A DNA stretch of 52,635 nucleotides from Mesobacillus subterraneus (GCF_000934845.1 NZ_JXIQ01000015.1:1-52635); one strand, 5' to 3'. Positions 33,772-43,997 are shown, numbered from the stretch's first letter. The notes: generated from the sequence alone by a model not told the origin. Made by a program: numbers and translations.

Positions 33772-36700
33772 ACAATACAAGGTGGATGATGAACCGAGCG
33801 GGATTGTTGAATTTTTGGTATTACGATGAAGAAGTATTCCATTTTGAAAAAGGCAAACTATTATTGCGTGGCTCGAATGGTTCTGGAAAATCGGTTACGA
33901 TGCAAAGTTTTTTGCCTGTCTTGCTAGACGGAAAAAAATCTCCTGATCGGCTGGATCCATTTGGTTCCAAAGCGAGACGGATGGATGATTATCTACTCGG
34001 AGAAAAGGAAGTCGTTGACCGAGATGAGCGAACTGGTTATTTGTTTATGGAATACAAAAAACAAGGTACGGAACAGTATATCACTACCGGGATTGGCATG
34101 CAGGCGAAGCGCAATAAGGGAATCAAGTCATGGTATTTTTTGTTGACCGATAATCGCAGAATTGGACATGATTTTCAGCTTGCCCAACAGCATACTGGTG
34201 AAAAAATCCCATTATCTGCAAAGGAATTAGAAAACCGGATTGGGCAGGGAGGGTACGTTGTTCATTCTCAGCGGGAGTATATGGAACTGGTCAATAAATA
34301 TGTATTCGGATTCCAGTCAATCGATGCATATGAGGACTTGATCAAGCTTTTGATTCAGTTGCGAAGCCCAAAATTATCAAAGGACTTTAAACCGACGGTC
34401 ATATATGAAATTCTCGAATCAGCTTTGCCGCCATTAACGGATGATGAGCTGCGCCACCTATCTGATACGATTGAAAGTATGGACCAGACTCAACAGCAGC
34501 TGGAGCAACTGCAAAGGGAAGCGGAATCCATCACAAGGCTGGAATCGGCGTATGACACCTATAATAAGTATATTTTGGCTGAACGGACACTGCAATGGGA
34601 GAAGGCTTTGCAAAAAAGCAAGAATGCAGAAGCCAAAATGAATGAGTACAATACACAGAAACAACAGCTAGAGCAGGACATAGTCAGACTAAGGGTAGAG
34701 CTTGGAAGAAGTCAACAGCAGAAGCAGGTGGCCGAACAAGAAAGTCACTCCCTTCAGCAGCATGAAGTCTGGTCGCTGGAAAGAAAGCGAACAGAGAAAG
34801 TAGAAGAATCTTCAGCAGCAGAAAAAGAAATTCTTAGTTTGACTAAGCGTATAGAAGACGTGAACCGGAAACTTCGTGACGAGTTACAGAAGAAGCAGGC
34901 CGCCGAAGATGAACTTTTTCGATATGCTGAAAAAGAAAAGGAACTATTAGGTGAACTTTTAATAGATAGCGATGCTAGTGGTTTTCTTCAGCACAATGTC
35001 AATGTGGCAGACTTCAACAGGACGAAGGAAAACGGATTTGATTTCACGGTTTGGCAAAAAGAAGCGAAAGGTCATCTGGCATTGATTGCTGAACTCGAAA
35101 AGCTGGCTGTTGAATCTGAAAGGTTAGGTCAAGAGCAAAACCGGCTGCAAAGGAATTCATCGGAAAAGAAGAAGGAATTGGACAGCCTGCAAAAGGACCT
35201 TGACCATTACCAAAACTGGTTTGAAGAAGAGCATCAAAAGCTCGAAAATGATGTGTTTCTTTGGATCGAAAATCACCCTAAACTATCTTATCCAAATGAG
35301 CTGCGTCAAGAAATTGCTCGTGCACTTCAAGGGTTATATGATAACAACCGCTTTGAAGTTGTTCGGTCCCAACTTTTTACTGCCATCCAAGCTTATGAAG
35401 CAGAGGTGAGGAAGGATGAAGCACTGACAAAGGACAGGATCGAGCAAAAAGAAAAAGCGATAACCGAGGCAGAGGCAGAACTTATCCGGATTAAGACCCA
35501 AAAGATGGTCGAACCCGCAAGATCTTCAGGAACGATGGAACAACGTGGCAAACTTAGCGAGGAAGGAGTTCGTTTCCTTCCGTTTTATAGCGCAATTGAA
35601 TTCCAGGAGCATGTAACGGAACAGGAAAAAGAACGGCTTGAGGCTGCATTAATGAGAACAGGGATTTTAGACAGTCTGCTTACGGATGAACCAGTTTCTC
35701 CAAGGGAAGATGCTATTTTGATGCCTGAACCGCGATTAATGGGCTATACGCTAGCAGACTACTTGGTTCCTGACCTGGAGGATGATAGTTCCTTAACACC
35801 AGAGTTTGTTGACCAGGTGCTGCGTTCCATTCCCCTGCAAGCTGATGGGTCTGGCTTCCATATTGATGCTGACGGAACCTACTCCATTGGCTGTTTAGTA
35901 GGGCACGCTCCGATTGAGGGGCCTTCAAAATATATCGGCAGGACATCGAGGAAACGGCATCAGCGGGAGCTTATCCAACAGTGGATGGAAACGATTCAGG
36001 AGTTGAATGAGGAACTTGCGGACTTAAAGCAAGAGCTAGCAATCCTCGGGTCGGAACTAGTTTCGATTGAAATGTGGAAGCGAGAAATGCCAGAAGATGC
36101 GGTTTTGATGGATCTCCATGAGCAAATCTTAAATAAGCAGCATCAATTAAAGAATGAAAGAATCATGCTGAGCCGGATTGATGAAGAATGGAAGCTTGTG
36201 TATGACAAGTACACAGAAGTGAAGCGCACGATACGGGATAAGGGCATGCAGTTAAATATTTCCATGACATTGGAAGATCTAGGTGATGCACTTACTTCAG
36301 CACAAAGCTATATCGATTTTTTACATGAATTAAAAAATAATGATGTTAAGGTATTCGCAGCCAAAAAACATTTGCAAACGAATGTCCAACGGATTGCCGA
36401 GTTGGAAGAAGATCTTGATGTGTTAAATGGAGAACGGGGCCGAAAGGAAAGCCAGCGTGAAAAGATACTAGCGCTAATGGAATCGATCGACCTGCAGCTG
36501 CAATTGAAGGGGATCGATGAAGTAAGAAACAGGATACGTGAAGTCCAGAGGGTATTGAATGAAACGGAAGAAGCAATCGACCGAGTGCGGAGTGCTTTGC
36601 CTCAAAAAGAGTCAGACCTAGAACGCAACGAGGAAAAGCTCGCAGACAGCCAAAAAGATTTATTCTTTTGGAAGCAGATGAGTGAAGAATGGGGCAAAAT

Positions 36701-37856
36701 GGTCGAAGAAGAAAAAAGAAGAAACTTCTTTCCGTTTGATGAAACAGCGGAATTCGGAAATATTTTGGAAAAGCATGAGCGATCTAAATTATCCGAATTG
36801 CTTACGAAGGTATTTATTAACGAGCAAGTACACTTAACGGAATACAGAATGTTTGAATATACCGAAGATGCTGAAATGCCGCTGTGGTTTGCTGAACCAC
36901 AGGCCGATAAGTATGAGCCATTCATCAATGAGTGGCAGCAGCTAAAAGGCCGACGTCTGATTCAAATGGAATACCGCGGCCAGCGTGTCAGTCCTTATTA
37001 TGTTTCTGCTGAGCTGAAAAAGGAGCTGGAGGAACAGCAGGGCTGGCTGGATGAACAGGATCGCAAATTGTATGAGGATATCATTTTAAACAGTGTCGGC
37101 ATTATTTTAAGAAATCGGATTCAACGCGCACAGCAATGGGTGAAGGAAATGGATAAAATCATGGCAGATCGTGATAATTCTTCCGGACTGATCTTTTCCA
37201 TTGCATGGAAGCCCCTGACGGCTGAATCTGAACAGGAATTGGATACAAAGGATTTGGTACAACTTTTACAGCGGAACAGCAAGTTTTTGAATGAAGAAGA
37301 TCTCCAAAGAATTACGAAACACTTCCAATCACGAATCGGCAAAGCCAAGGAATTGATCCAGCTCAGAAATGAAGGTTCCACGCTGCATCAAGTTTTAAAA
37401 GAAGTACTCGACTACCGAAAATGGTTCACATTTGTGCTCTCGTTTAGCCGAGTGAATGAACCAAAGCGTGAGCTGTCAAATAATGCTTTCTTCAAGTTCA
37501 GTGGCGGTGAAAAAGCGATGGCAATGTACATTCCGTTATTTACCGCGGCTTACTCCCGATACAAGGAAGCAGGCGATATGGCTCCTTTCATCATCTCACT
37601 TGATGAAGCATTTGCTGGTGTGGATGAGAATAATATCCGTGACATGTTCGAGGTCGTCGAACAGCTTGGTTTCAATTACATCATGAATTCTCAAGCGTTA
37701 TGGGGGGATTATGACACCATTTCCAGCCTGGCAATTTGCGAATTGGTACGGCCGAAAAATGCTGATTATGTCACGGTCATCCGCTATCAATGGGACGGAA
37801 AACAAAAGTCACTAGTCTTTGAGGAATCTATTGAGGAAATGATGATAAATGAATAG
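33768..37856 (+). CDS. jetC: Wadjet SMC-like ATPase JetC (TIGR02680)
   Basis: This 1362-residue SMC/MukB-like ATPase would extrude plasmid DNA loops. The Walker A motif is GSNGSGKS at 35-42, the ABC signature FSGGEKAMA lies near 1245, and Walker B ISLDEAFAG near 1276. Long coiled coils (about 230-480 and 800-1010, rich in Glu/Lys/Gln heptads) flank a central hinge-like region around 600-760. N- and C-terminal halves together form the ATPase head. The sequence looks intact with no frameshift. It overlaps jetD by 8 nt. Confidence 0.93.
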   Translation: MNNTRWMMNRAGLLNFWYYDEEVFHFEKGKLLLRGSNGSGKSVTMQSFLPVLLDGKKSPDRLDPFGSKARRMDDYLLGEKEVVDRDERTGYLFMEYKKQGTEQYITTGIGMQAKRNKGIKSWYFLLTDNRRIGHDFQLAQQHTGEKIPLSAKELENRIGQGGYVVHSQREYMELVNKYVFGFQSIDAYEDLIKLLIQLRSPKLSKDFKPTVIYEILESALPPLTDDELRHLSDTIESMDQTQQQLEQLQREAESITRLESAYDTYNKYILAERTLQWEKALQKSKNAEAKMNEYNTQKQQLEQDIVRLRVELGRSQQQKQVAEQESHSLQQHEVWSLERKRTEKVEESSAAEKEILSLTKRIEDVNRKLRDELQKKQAAEDELFRYAEKEKELLGELLIDSDASGFLQHNVNVADFNRTKENGFDFTVWQKEAKGHLALIAELEKLAVESERLGQEQNRLQRNSSEKKKELDSLQKDLDHYQNWFEEEHQKLENDVFLWIENHPKLSYPNELRQEIARALQGLYDNNRFEVVRSQLFTAIQAYEAEVRKDEALTKDRIEQKEKAITEAEAELIRIKTQKMVEPARSSGTMEQRGKLSEEGVRFLPFYSAIEFQEHVTEQEKERLEAALMRTGILDSLLTDEPVSPREDAILMPEPRLMGYTLADYLVPDLEDDSSLTPEFVDQVLRSIPLQADGSGFHIDADGTYSIGCLVGHAPIEGPSKYIGRTSRKRHQRELIQQWMETIQELNEELADLKQELAILGSELVSIEMWKREMPEDAVLMDLHEQILNKQHQLKNERIMLSRIDEEWKLVYDKYTEVKRTIRDKGMQLNISMTLEDLGDALTSAQSYIDFLHELKNNDVKVFAAKKHLQTNVQRIAELEEDLDVLNGERGRKESQREKILALMESIDLQLQLKGIDEVRNRIREVQRVLNETEEAIDRVRSALPQKESDLERNEEKLADSQKDLFFWKQMSEEWGKMVEEEKRRNFFPFDETAEFGNILEKHERSKLSELLTKVFINEQVHLTEYRMFEYTEDAEMPLWFAEPQADKYEPFINEWQQLKGRRLIQMEYRGQRVSPYYVSAELKKELEEQQGWLDEQDRKLYEDIILNSVGIILRNRIQRAQQWVKEMDKIMADRDNSSGLIFSIAWKPLTAESEQELDTKDLVQLLQRNSKFLNEEDLQRITKHFQSRIGKAKELIQLRNEGSTLHQVLKEVLDYRKWFTFVLSFSRVNEPKRELSNNAFFKFSGGEKAMAMYIPLFTAAYSRYKEAGDMAPFIISLDEAFAGVDENNIRDMFEVVEQLGFNYIMNSQALWGDYDTISSLAICELVRPKNADYVTVIRYQWDGKQKSLVFEESIEEMMINE

Positions 37857-39129
37857 CAGATTTCGCGTTTTTAAGGAAGAACCGGGATTTATGAAGCTGT
37901 TCAGCTTGTTTCGTGACAAATACCGATCATTAGGCCGAAGTGGTGGATTCGTTAGCTTGAAAGGATTTGAGGAACCGGAGATCGAATCGATCGCCGGTTT
38001 CCTTGGCCTATCAGCTGCCGTCCTTCATGAAAAAGGCAGGATTGGTCTTGCCCAATTTGAAAATGAATTAGCGAACACCGGGTATTCTGATGTTAAGCTC
38101 ATTGATCTGCTAGAAGCAATATTTGAAGAGCCACTGTTGTCTAAAAAAGAAGCAGCTGAAAAAATCCGGGGGCGGGAGAATGATTTTTTGGATTCTTTAA
38201 AAGAGGTTATGCCTAATGCAGATTGGTGGATTTCATGGCTCGGATCAAGAAGTTCCGATTCAAGATGGATTTGGTCTCTTTTTCATCAAAATGAACAGCA
38301 GCTTGCTGAAACAATGAAAAAAGTATTCTTTGCGTTTCAGTCATTGCCTGGTGAGGGAAAATTCGAAAGGCTGCCGTTCTTTTCACAGAGGTCAACAGGC
38401 AATCCTCATTATTTTGATATCGCTAATATTGGCGGCAGATTACTGATTCATACACTTTCGGTCTATAAGAAAATAGCCGATCCGGAATTTCCCTTTCCAA
38501 AAAGCACGGAAGAAATCAATGATTTGCTTGCAGACTTTGGCTTACTAAGGGATGATCTTTGGAATTTTGTAACGGTAAACGGATTCGTGGCATGGACACA
38601 GAAGGGGGTTCATCCTGTCTGGGAGGCAGCTGTCCAAACAGAAACAGTGTTAAATGTCCCAATGAAAGAACTCGGAAAGCTGGAAAAAATCCAACCTGCT
38701 TCCGGCAGCGCCGTTTGGATTGTCGAAAATTCCAGTGTTGCCTCGACGATAATGGATGCAGTACCCTACGCTCCCGTAGTATGCACACATGGACAGCTGC
38801 GTGCAGCAGGCTGGAGGCTTCTCGATAAATTGACCGCGGTCAATTGTACGTTGTTTTATTCCGGTGACCTTGATCCTGAAGGTATACTGATTGCCGACCG
38901 TTTAAAAAAAAGATACCAAAACCAGCTTGTATTGTGGAGAATGGACGCTACGGATTATGAAAAAAGTATTTCAGAAGAGGATGTTACCGAACGTATTTCA
39001 AAACTAGCAAGTGTTGATCCGCAAATTTGGAAGGAAATGATTCCTCTATTAACGGAAAAGAAAAAAGCGGGCTATCAGGAAGCGTTGGTGGATTTGCTGA
39101 TCGGTGATATAAAGAAATACAGGGAATAA
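37849..39129 (+). CDS. jetD: Wadjet nuclease subunit JetD (TIGR02679; DUF3323/DUF2399)
   Basis: This 426-residue protein has an N-terminal DUF3323-type region and a C-terminal Toprim-like (DUF2399) domain related to Spo11/topoisomerase VI. The acidic Toprim motif is LFYSGDLDPEGILIADRL (about 335-352), with an earlier conserved Glu in VWIVENSSVASTI. In Wadjet, JetD cleaves plasmid DNA after loop extrusion stalls on a small circle. Catalytic-type residues are present, so the system looks complete. Confidence 0.9.
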   Translation: MNSRFRVFKEEPGFMKLFSLFRDKYRSLGRSGGFVSLKGFEEPEIESIAGFLGLSAAVLHEKGRIGLAQFENELANTGYSDVKLIDLLEAIFEEPLLSKKEAAEKIRGRENDFLDSLKEVMPNADWWISWLGSRSSDSRWIWSLFHQNEQQLAETMKKVFFAFQSLPGEGKFERLPFFSQRSTGNPHYFDIANIGGRLLIHTLSVYKKIADPEFPFPKSTEEINDLLADFGLLRDDLWNFVTVNGFVAWTQKGVHPVWEAAVQTETVLNVPMKELGKLEKIQPASGSAVWIVENSSVASTIMDAVPYAPVVCTHGQLRAAGWRLLDKLTAVNCTLFYSGDLDPEGILIADRLKKRYQNQLVLWRMDATDYEKSISEEDVTERISKLASVDPQIWKEMIPLLTEKKKAGYQEALVDLLIGDIKKYRE

Positions 39130-39146
39130 GCTTTGCTGTCGAAATC

Positions 39147-39379
39147 GTCCGAACTAGAGCCAACTTCGGACTGGTTTTGTCGGAAAAAGCGAAAAGCTGT
39201 CCGAACTAGAGCCAACTTCGGACAGTTTTTGTGGGAAAAGGGGAAAAGTAGTCCGAACTAAAGCCAACTTCGGACTGGTTTTGAGGGAAAAGACGAAAAG
39301 TAGTCCGAACTGAGGGCAACTTCGGACTGGTTTTGTCGGAAAAAGGGGAAAAGCTGTCCGAACTAGAGCAACTTCGGAC
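39147..39379 (+). repeat. Five-copy palindromic tandem repeat, 52-bp period
   Basis: Palindromes GTCCGAA...TTCGGAC begin at 39147, 39199, 39251, 39303 and 39356. The spacing is 52, 52, 52 and 53 bp. Each is 24-25 nt with a loop like CTAGAGCCAAC, followed by a spacer resembling TGGTTTTGTCGG then AAAAAGCGAAAAGCT. Stem arms are invariant in all five copies while loops vary, which suggests selection or homogenisation on the hairpin. The array directly follows jetD. Confidence 0.93.
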
Positions 39380-39455
39380 AGCTTTTAACAAAAAAGCTTG
39401 CAAATAATGTTGATAGACTTTGTATTTTTCCTTTAATACCGCCCATATAATAGGA

Positions 39456-40400
39456 CTAACTTTCTGTTATAAGAGGTTTTTCGTTTATTGTAGGCGGATC
39501 TTGAGAGGTGGACCCCTTATTTATAGCTAATAAAAATATCATTCCGATGATACAAAGGACCCCTAGCCATTGAAAAATTCCAAATGGTTCTTTTAACCAA
39601 AAGACTGTCGTCAGTACGGCGGCTAGTGGTTCCATGCTGCCTAAGAGGCTTGATTCTTTCGGCTGCAGGCTTTGCAGGCTTTCGATATAGAACCAAAATG
39701 CAACCATTGTACCGAATAGGATGACGAAGATTAAATAAAGATAAGCTTCCAAATCTAGTGTTTCAATGTCTATTTGCCACGGTGGATGGATGAAGCCTAA
39801 TGCAAAACCACCGATGATCATAGCCCATCCGACAACTACAAGCGAATCGTATTGTTTCAGTAACGGAACGGCATAAAGAGTATAAAATGCTAGTGCTATT
39901 CCAGATAAAACACCCCAAACAATAGCAGTTGCAGGCACTGATAATTGTGAAACGGACCCGTTCGTCAATAAAAAAAAGCTTCCCAAAAGCGCCAGAGTGA
40001 CTGTCCACATGTCTGTTCGTGTGAAAACTGTCAGTTTGCGAAGAAGTAAGTATACAATGATCATAACTGGCGCCAGATACTGTAAGAGTGTCGCTACAGC
40101 AGCGTTTCCATGTTCAATGGAGGCCATATAGGTGTATTGAACGGATAACATACCAACTAAACCGAAGATGATAAAATGGAAGGCAGTCTGGCGATTTTTC
40201 CAGACATCAAATATTTGGGAACGGTCCGCTCTAAAAAATTGAATTGCCAGTAGTAAAAAGCCCGCTATCAGCAGTCGGGTTGTAACCAACCAATTTACAT
40301 CAATCTGATATTCGTCAAACAGCTTTTTTGCCACTGTTCCGCCGATCCCCCAAAATATCGCTCCCGTTATGACGAGGAAGATTCCCTTTCGCCTGTTCAT
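39456..40400 (-). CDS. EamA/DMT family transporter
   Basis: This 314-residue protein has ten predicted transmembrane helices and two EamA repeats (about 5-140 and 150-290), starting [21 protein letters not shown]. The second repeat carries the typical [24 protein letters not shown] exporters move amino acids, nucleosides or other metabolites, and the substrate cannot be told from sequence. It lies on the opposite strand to the neighbouring operons and starts behind a short purine-rich ribosome binding site. Confidence 0.87.
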   Translation of the reverse strand: MNRRKGIFLVITGAIFWGIGGTVAKKLFDEYQIDVNWLVTTRLLIAGFLLLAIQFFRADRSQIFDVWKNRQTAFHFIIFGLVGMLSVQYTYMASIEHGNAAVATLLQYLAPVMIIVYLLLRKLTVFTRTDMWTVTLALLGSFFLLTNGSVSQLSVPATAIVWGVLSGIALAFYTLYAVPLLKQYDSLVVVGWAMIIGGFALGFIHPPWQIDIETLDLEAYLYLIFVILFGTMVAFWFYIESLQSLQPKESSLLGSMEPLAAVLTTVFWLKEPFGIFQWLGVLCIIGMIFLLAINKGSTSQDPPTINEKPLITES

Positions 40401-40850
40401 CGATTCCCCCCCTTTTTCATGACAATAATTATAGTATATGACAGTTTCTATGATAAGTAGAGAAACTCACAAATAATACCTGAAAAAAAATACTATCTCA
40501 GAGAACCAATGTTGCTTTTTACCCTCTACTATGAAAAAAGGATCAAAATTTGAGTTTCTTCAACATCTTTTGTATAATAGTAACAATGCGTATTTCGATC
40601 CTTTTATGTGACCCTCATGAAAACACGCCTTTTTGATTGATTTGATAACCCCTTATTATATCAAAAAGTCAGTTTTCGTGCTGGTTTCCCTTACCATTTT
40701 GTCTCTCTCTAAGAGGCTCTTTTATTGAATTATCAAGGATGTCACTTGGTGGTTCCCCCTTTATTTGCCTTTTCTAAACTTCCTGGCAATAAAATTCAAT
40801 TAATGGTAAACCTATTTGTATGGACAATTTTACAAGAAAGAAGTGACTGG
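40401..40850 (+). promoter_or_regulatory. Intergenic region with promoter of the betaine transporter
   Basis: A sigma-A promoter is visible: TTGAGT (40550-40555), 17 nt, TATAAT (40573-40578). It leaves a leader of about 270 nt before the ATP-binding protein gene. The leader contains short inverted runs but no riboswitch that I recognise. The other side of the gap should hold the EamA promoter (minus strand). Confidence 0.5.
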
Positions 40851-42062
40851 ATGAATCCGATAGTAGAAGTGAGGAATGTTTCCAAGATTTTTGGGAAATC
40901 TCCTAAAGCATCAATTGATCTATTGAAGCAAGGAAAATCGAAAAAGGAAATTTTGAAACAGACAGGACAGACAGTTGGCGTTAATAATGTCAACTTCGAA
41001 ATATACCCTGGAGAAATTTTTGTGATTATGGGTTTATCTGGAAGTGGGAAATCTACCTTAATCCGAATGTTCAACAGGCTTATTGATCCGACGATCGGGG
41101 AGATTTTTATTAACAATGAAGATATCGTCAAGATGAACAGTGCTCGATTAAGGGAAATCAGACAGAAGAAAATGAGCATGGTTTTTCAAAATTTCGCCTT
41201 GTTCCCACATAAAACGATTCGGGAGAATGCAGAGTATGGTCTAGAAATCAAGAAAGTACCCGTGGAAGAACGGCGAGAAAAAGCGATGAAAGCTTTGGAG
41301 AGTGTAGGCTTAAAAGGCTATGAAAACCAGCTTCCATCCCAGCTGAGCGGCGGCATGCAGCAGAGGGTTGGTCTTGCACGGGCGCTTGCCAGTGATACCG
41401 ATATCATCTTAATGGATGAAGCCTTTAGCGCTCTTGACCCTTTAATCCGAAAAGACATGCAGGATGAATTGATTGAAATTCAAGAACAATACAAGAAAAC
41501 CATTATTTTCATTACACATGACTTGGATGAGGCATTGCGGATCGGGGATCGAATTGCATTGATGAAGGACGGGAGCATCATTCAGCTTGGAACACCAGAA
41601 CAAATTATGATGCAGCCTGCTAATGAATTTGTCGAAAAATTCGTTGAGGATGTTGATTTATCCAAAGTTTTAACAGCTTCACATGTTATGAAACGGGCGG
41701 AAAGAATCAGTGTTGACAGAGGTCCGCGGGTTGCTCTTGAAATTATGCGGAACCAAGGGTATTCCAGCATATTTGTTGTCGACCGCCATCGAAAACTGCT
41801 TGGGGCTTTGACCGCAGAGCAAGCCCGGCAGGCCATCGACCAGAACCTATCAATTTCTGCCGTAATGACAACTGAAATTCCAACGGTTACGGAGGATACA
41901 TTATTGGCCGATCTTATGGATACGATGGCAACATCAAGTTTTCCAATCTCTGTAATTGATGAAGAAAAAAGAATGAAAGGAATCATCATCAGAGGTGCAG
42001 TCATAGGTGCTCTAGCCGGCAATAAAGATTCACTGAACGAAATGGAGGGAGACTTGACATGA
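40851..42062 (+). CDS. opuAA: Glycine betaine ABC transporter ATP-binding protein
   Basis: This 403-residue ATPase of the OpuAA/ProV type has Walker A GLSGSGKST, signature LSGGMQQRVGLARAL, Walker B ILMDEAFSALDP and H-loop FITHDLDEA. Two CBS domains at the C-terminus (about 280-390) are thought to sense ionic strength or c-di-AMP in this family. ATG 40851 is preferred because it begins the family's normal N-terminus (MNPIVEVRNVSKIFG); an upstream in-frame ATG at 40725 adds unrelated residues. The stop overlaps the next gene as ATGA. Confidence 0.9.
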   Translation: MNPIVEVRNVSKIFGKSPKASIDLLKQGKSKKEILKQTGQTVGVNNVNFEIYPGEIFVIMGLSGSGKSTLIRMFNRLIDPTIGEIFINNEDIVKMNSARLREIRQKKMSMVFQNFALFPHKTIRENAEYGLEIKKVPVEERREKAMKALESVGLKGYENQLPSQLSGGMQQRVGLARALASDTDIILMDEAFSALDPLIRKDMQDELIEIQEQYKKTIIFITHDLDEALRIGDRIALMKDGSIIQLGTPEQIMMQPANEFVEKFVEDVDLSKVLTASHVMKRAERISVDRGPRVALEIMRNQGYSSIFVVDRHRKLLGALTAEQARQAIDQNLSISAVMTTEIPTVTEDTLLADLMDTMATSSFPISVIDEEKRMKGIIIRGAVIGALAGNKDSLNEMEGDLT

Positions 42063-43786
42063 ATTTACCCAAAATCCCTCTTGGAAGTTGGATCGATTCC
42101 TTTGTGGAATGGATTACTATAGCATTTGCTGGTTTATTTTCCTTTATTACTGCGACAATCGATGGGTTATTGAACCTTATCGTTAATGTAGTAGGCGCAG
42201 GACCCCCGATTGTTTTCATCATCGTTCTTGCCTTATTGTTGGCCTATACAAGCAGATGGCAATTGGGAATCTTTACGTTTGTCAGCTTGTTATTGATAAA
42301 TAATTTGGGATACTGGGAATCAGCGTTACAAACACTGGCGATTGTTCTGGTGTCGGGATTTCTGACAATCCTAATTGGGATCCCATTAGGAATTTGGAGT
42401 GCTCAAAATAAAACAGTGCAAAGAATTGTTATGCCGATTCTGGACTTCATGCAAACAATGCCTGCATTCGTATATTTGATTCCCTCCATTCTGTTTTTTG
42501 GAATCGGAGTTGTGCCGGGGATTATTGCTTCGTTTATTTTCGCAATTGCTCCAACCATCCGCATGACCAATCTTGGGATTCGCGAAGTTCCTAATGATCT
42601 GATTGAGGCGTCGGATGCCTTTGGTTCGACAAGCAACCAAAAATTGTTCAAAGTCCAAATGCCATTGGCCACTCCAACCATTTTAGCTGGGGTTAACCAG
42701 AGCATCATGCTCGCTTTGTCGATGGTCGTTACGGCGTCGTTAGTTGGAGCACCTGGTCTTGGTGCAGATGTTTACCGGGCCGTCAGCCAAATAAACGTTG
42801 GTCAAGGGTTTGAAGCAGGGATATCGATTGTCTTTATTGCAATCATCCTCGATCGCCTGACGCAAAATCTGCGCAAGCCGGCATACGGCCATATCATTAA
42901 AGGGAAGTATGTTTTTTCTATTATCGTCGCACTTATCGTTGGAACCCTTGTTGTACAAGGCCTTGCCACTGAAAAGGATTTACCGGGAGATCCAAAGGCA
43001 ATCGGTGGACAAACCAATTATGAAATAATCGGGATTGAACCTGGAGCAGGAATCATGAAACAGGCGAACAGCTCGATAACGGAATATGGACTGGATAATT
43101 GGAAGCTTGTAGAAGGATCTTCAGCAGCGATGATTGCAGAATTAAAGAAAGCTTATGAAAACAAGCAGCCAATCATCATCACCGGCTGGTCACCTCATTG
43201 GATGTTTTCAAAGTTTGATCTAAAGTATCTTGATGACCCGAAAGGTGTATTTGGCGGGGCCGAAGAAATCCATACTATCGTCAGGAAAGGCCTTGAACAA
43301 GATGCTCCAGGTGCTTATAAAATCCTTGATCAATTTTCCTGGGAGACGGGCGATATGGAAGCAGTGATGGTCTATATCGAAGAAGGAATGTCTCCAAGTG
43401 AAGCTGCTGAAAAATGGATTGCTGAAAATCAAGAGAAAGTATCTAAATGGACAAATGGTGCCGACAAGGGAAATGGCAAAAAAATGAACCTTGTCTATGT
43501 GGCTTGGGATACAGAAATCGCCAGTACGAACGTCATCGGCAAGGTTCTTGAACAGTATGGCTACGATGTCTCCCTCAGCCAGGTTGAAGTTGGTCCGATG
43601 TATGCCGGTGTTGCGAACGGCAGTTCCGATGCACTCGTTGGAGCTTGGCTGCCAAGTACCCATGAAGAATATTTTAATACCTACAAGAACGATTTCGTCG
43701 ATCTCGGACTCAATCTAAAAGGAACAAAAAATGGCTTAGTCGTTCCAAAATATGTAGAAATTAATTCCATTGAAGAGTTAAAATAG
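42059..43786 (+). CDS. opuAB: Glycine betaine ABC transporter permease fused to binding protein (OpuABC type)
   Basis: This 575-residue fusion has an N-terminal permease (about 1-310; several membrane helices, with the EAA-like region IREVPNDLIEASDAFGST) and a C-terminal extracytoplasmic binding domain (about 325-575). The binding lobes are in permuted order relative to Bacillus subtilis OpuAC. The EIIGIEPGAGIMKQA lobe, with GWSPHWMFSKFDLKYLDDP, comes first, and the VAWDTEIASTNVIGKVLEQY lobe comes last. The same fused layout is known from Lactococcus OpuABC. Together with the ATPase it forms a complete osmoprotectant importer. Confidence 0.9.
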   Translation: MNLPKIPLGSWIDSFVEWITIAFAGLFSFITATIDGLLNLIVNVVGAGPPIVFIIVLALLLAYTSRWQLGIFTFVSLLLINNLGYWESALQTLAIVLVSGFLTILIGIPLGIWSAQNKTVQRIVMPILDFMQTMPAFVYLIPSILFFGIGVVPGIIASFIFAIAPTIRMTNLGIREVPNDLIEASDAFGSTSNQKLFKVQMPLATPTILAGVNQSIMLALSMVVTASLVGAPGLGADVYRAVSQINVGQGFEAGISIVFIAIILDRLTQNLRKPAYGHIIKGKYVFSIIVALIVGTLVVQGLATEKDLPGDPKAIGGQTNYEIIGIEPGAGIMKQANSSITEYGLDNWKLVEGSSAAMIAELKKAYENKQPIIITGWSPHWMFSKFDLKYLDDPKGVFGGAEEIHTIVRKGLEQDAPGAYKILDQFSWETGDMEAVMVYIEEGMSPSEAAEKWIAENQEKVSKWTNGADKGNGKKMNLVYVAWDTEIASTNVIGKVLEQYGYDVSLSQVEVGPMYAGVANGSSDALVGAWLPSTHEEYFNTYKNDFVDLGLNLKGTKNGLVVPKYVEINSIEELK

Positions 43787-43797
43787 CCTTGCAAGCA

Positions 43798-43830
43798 GGG
43801 GACAGTTCTAATTGACTGTCCTCTTTTTTA
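43798..43830 (+). terminator. Intrinsic terminator of the betaine transporter operon
   Basis: Stem GGGGACAGT (43798-43806) / ACTGTCCTC (43815-43823), with one G-T pair, is followed by TTTTTTA. Confidence 0.88.
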
Positions 43831-43924
43831 TTGGTTTAAGGGGGCAATCAATCGCGAATTTATTTGCTTATACGGAAATAGAAGGAAAATGTCGAAATTT
43901 ATTCCAAAAGTTTTATGATAATGA

Positions 43925-43953
43925 TTGACAAAATCAGACAGAAAACTCAAAAT
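43925..43953 (+). promoter_or_regulatory. Candidate cas3 promoter
   Basis: A perfect -35 TTGACA (43925-43930) is followed after 17 nt by a weak -10 CAAAAT (43948-43953). It would give a cas3 leader of about 105 nt that includes the hairpin at 43998-44042. An alternative -10 (TAAAAT) lies a few bases further on. Confidence 0.45.
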
Positions 43954-43997
43954 AAAATTAGAGTAAAATTTTGGAGTTTTCGAACTTACCTCATGTG

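Noticed and set aside
39206-39403. 65-codon minus-strand frame with repeated VRSC/FSPF wording
   Set aside because: It is the translation of the 52-bp tandem repeat; 52 is not a multiple of three, so the frame shifts at each unit and is not a real repeat protein.
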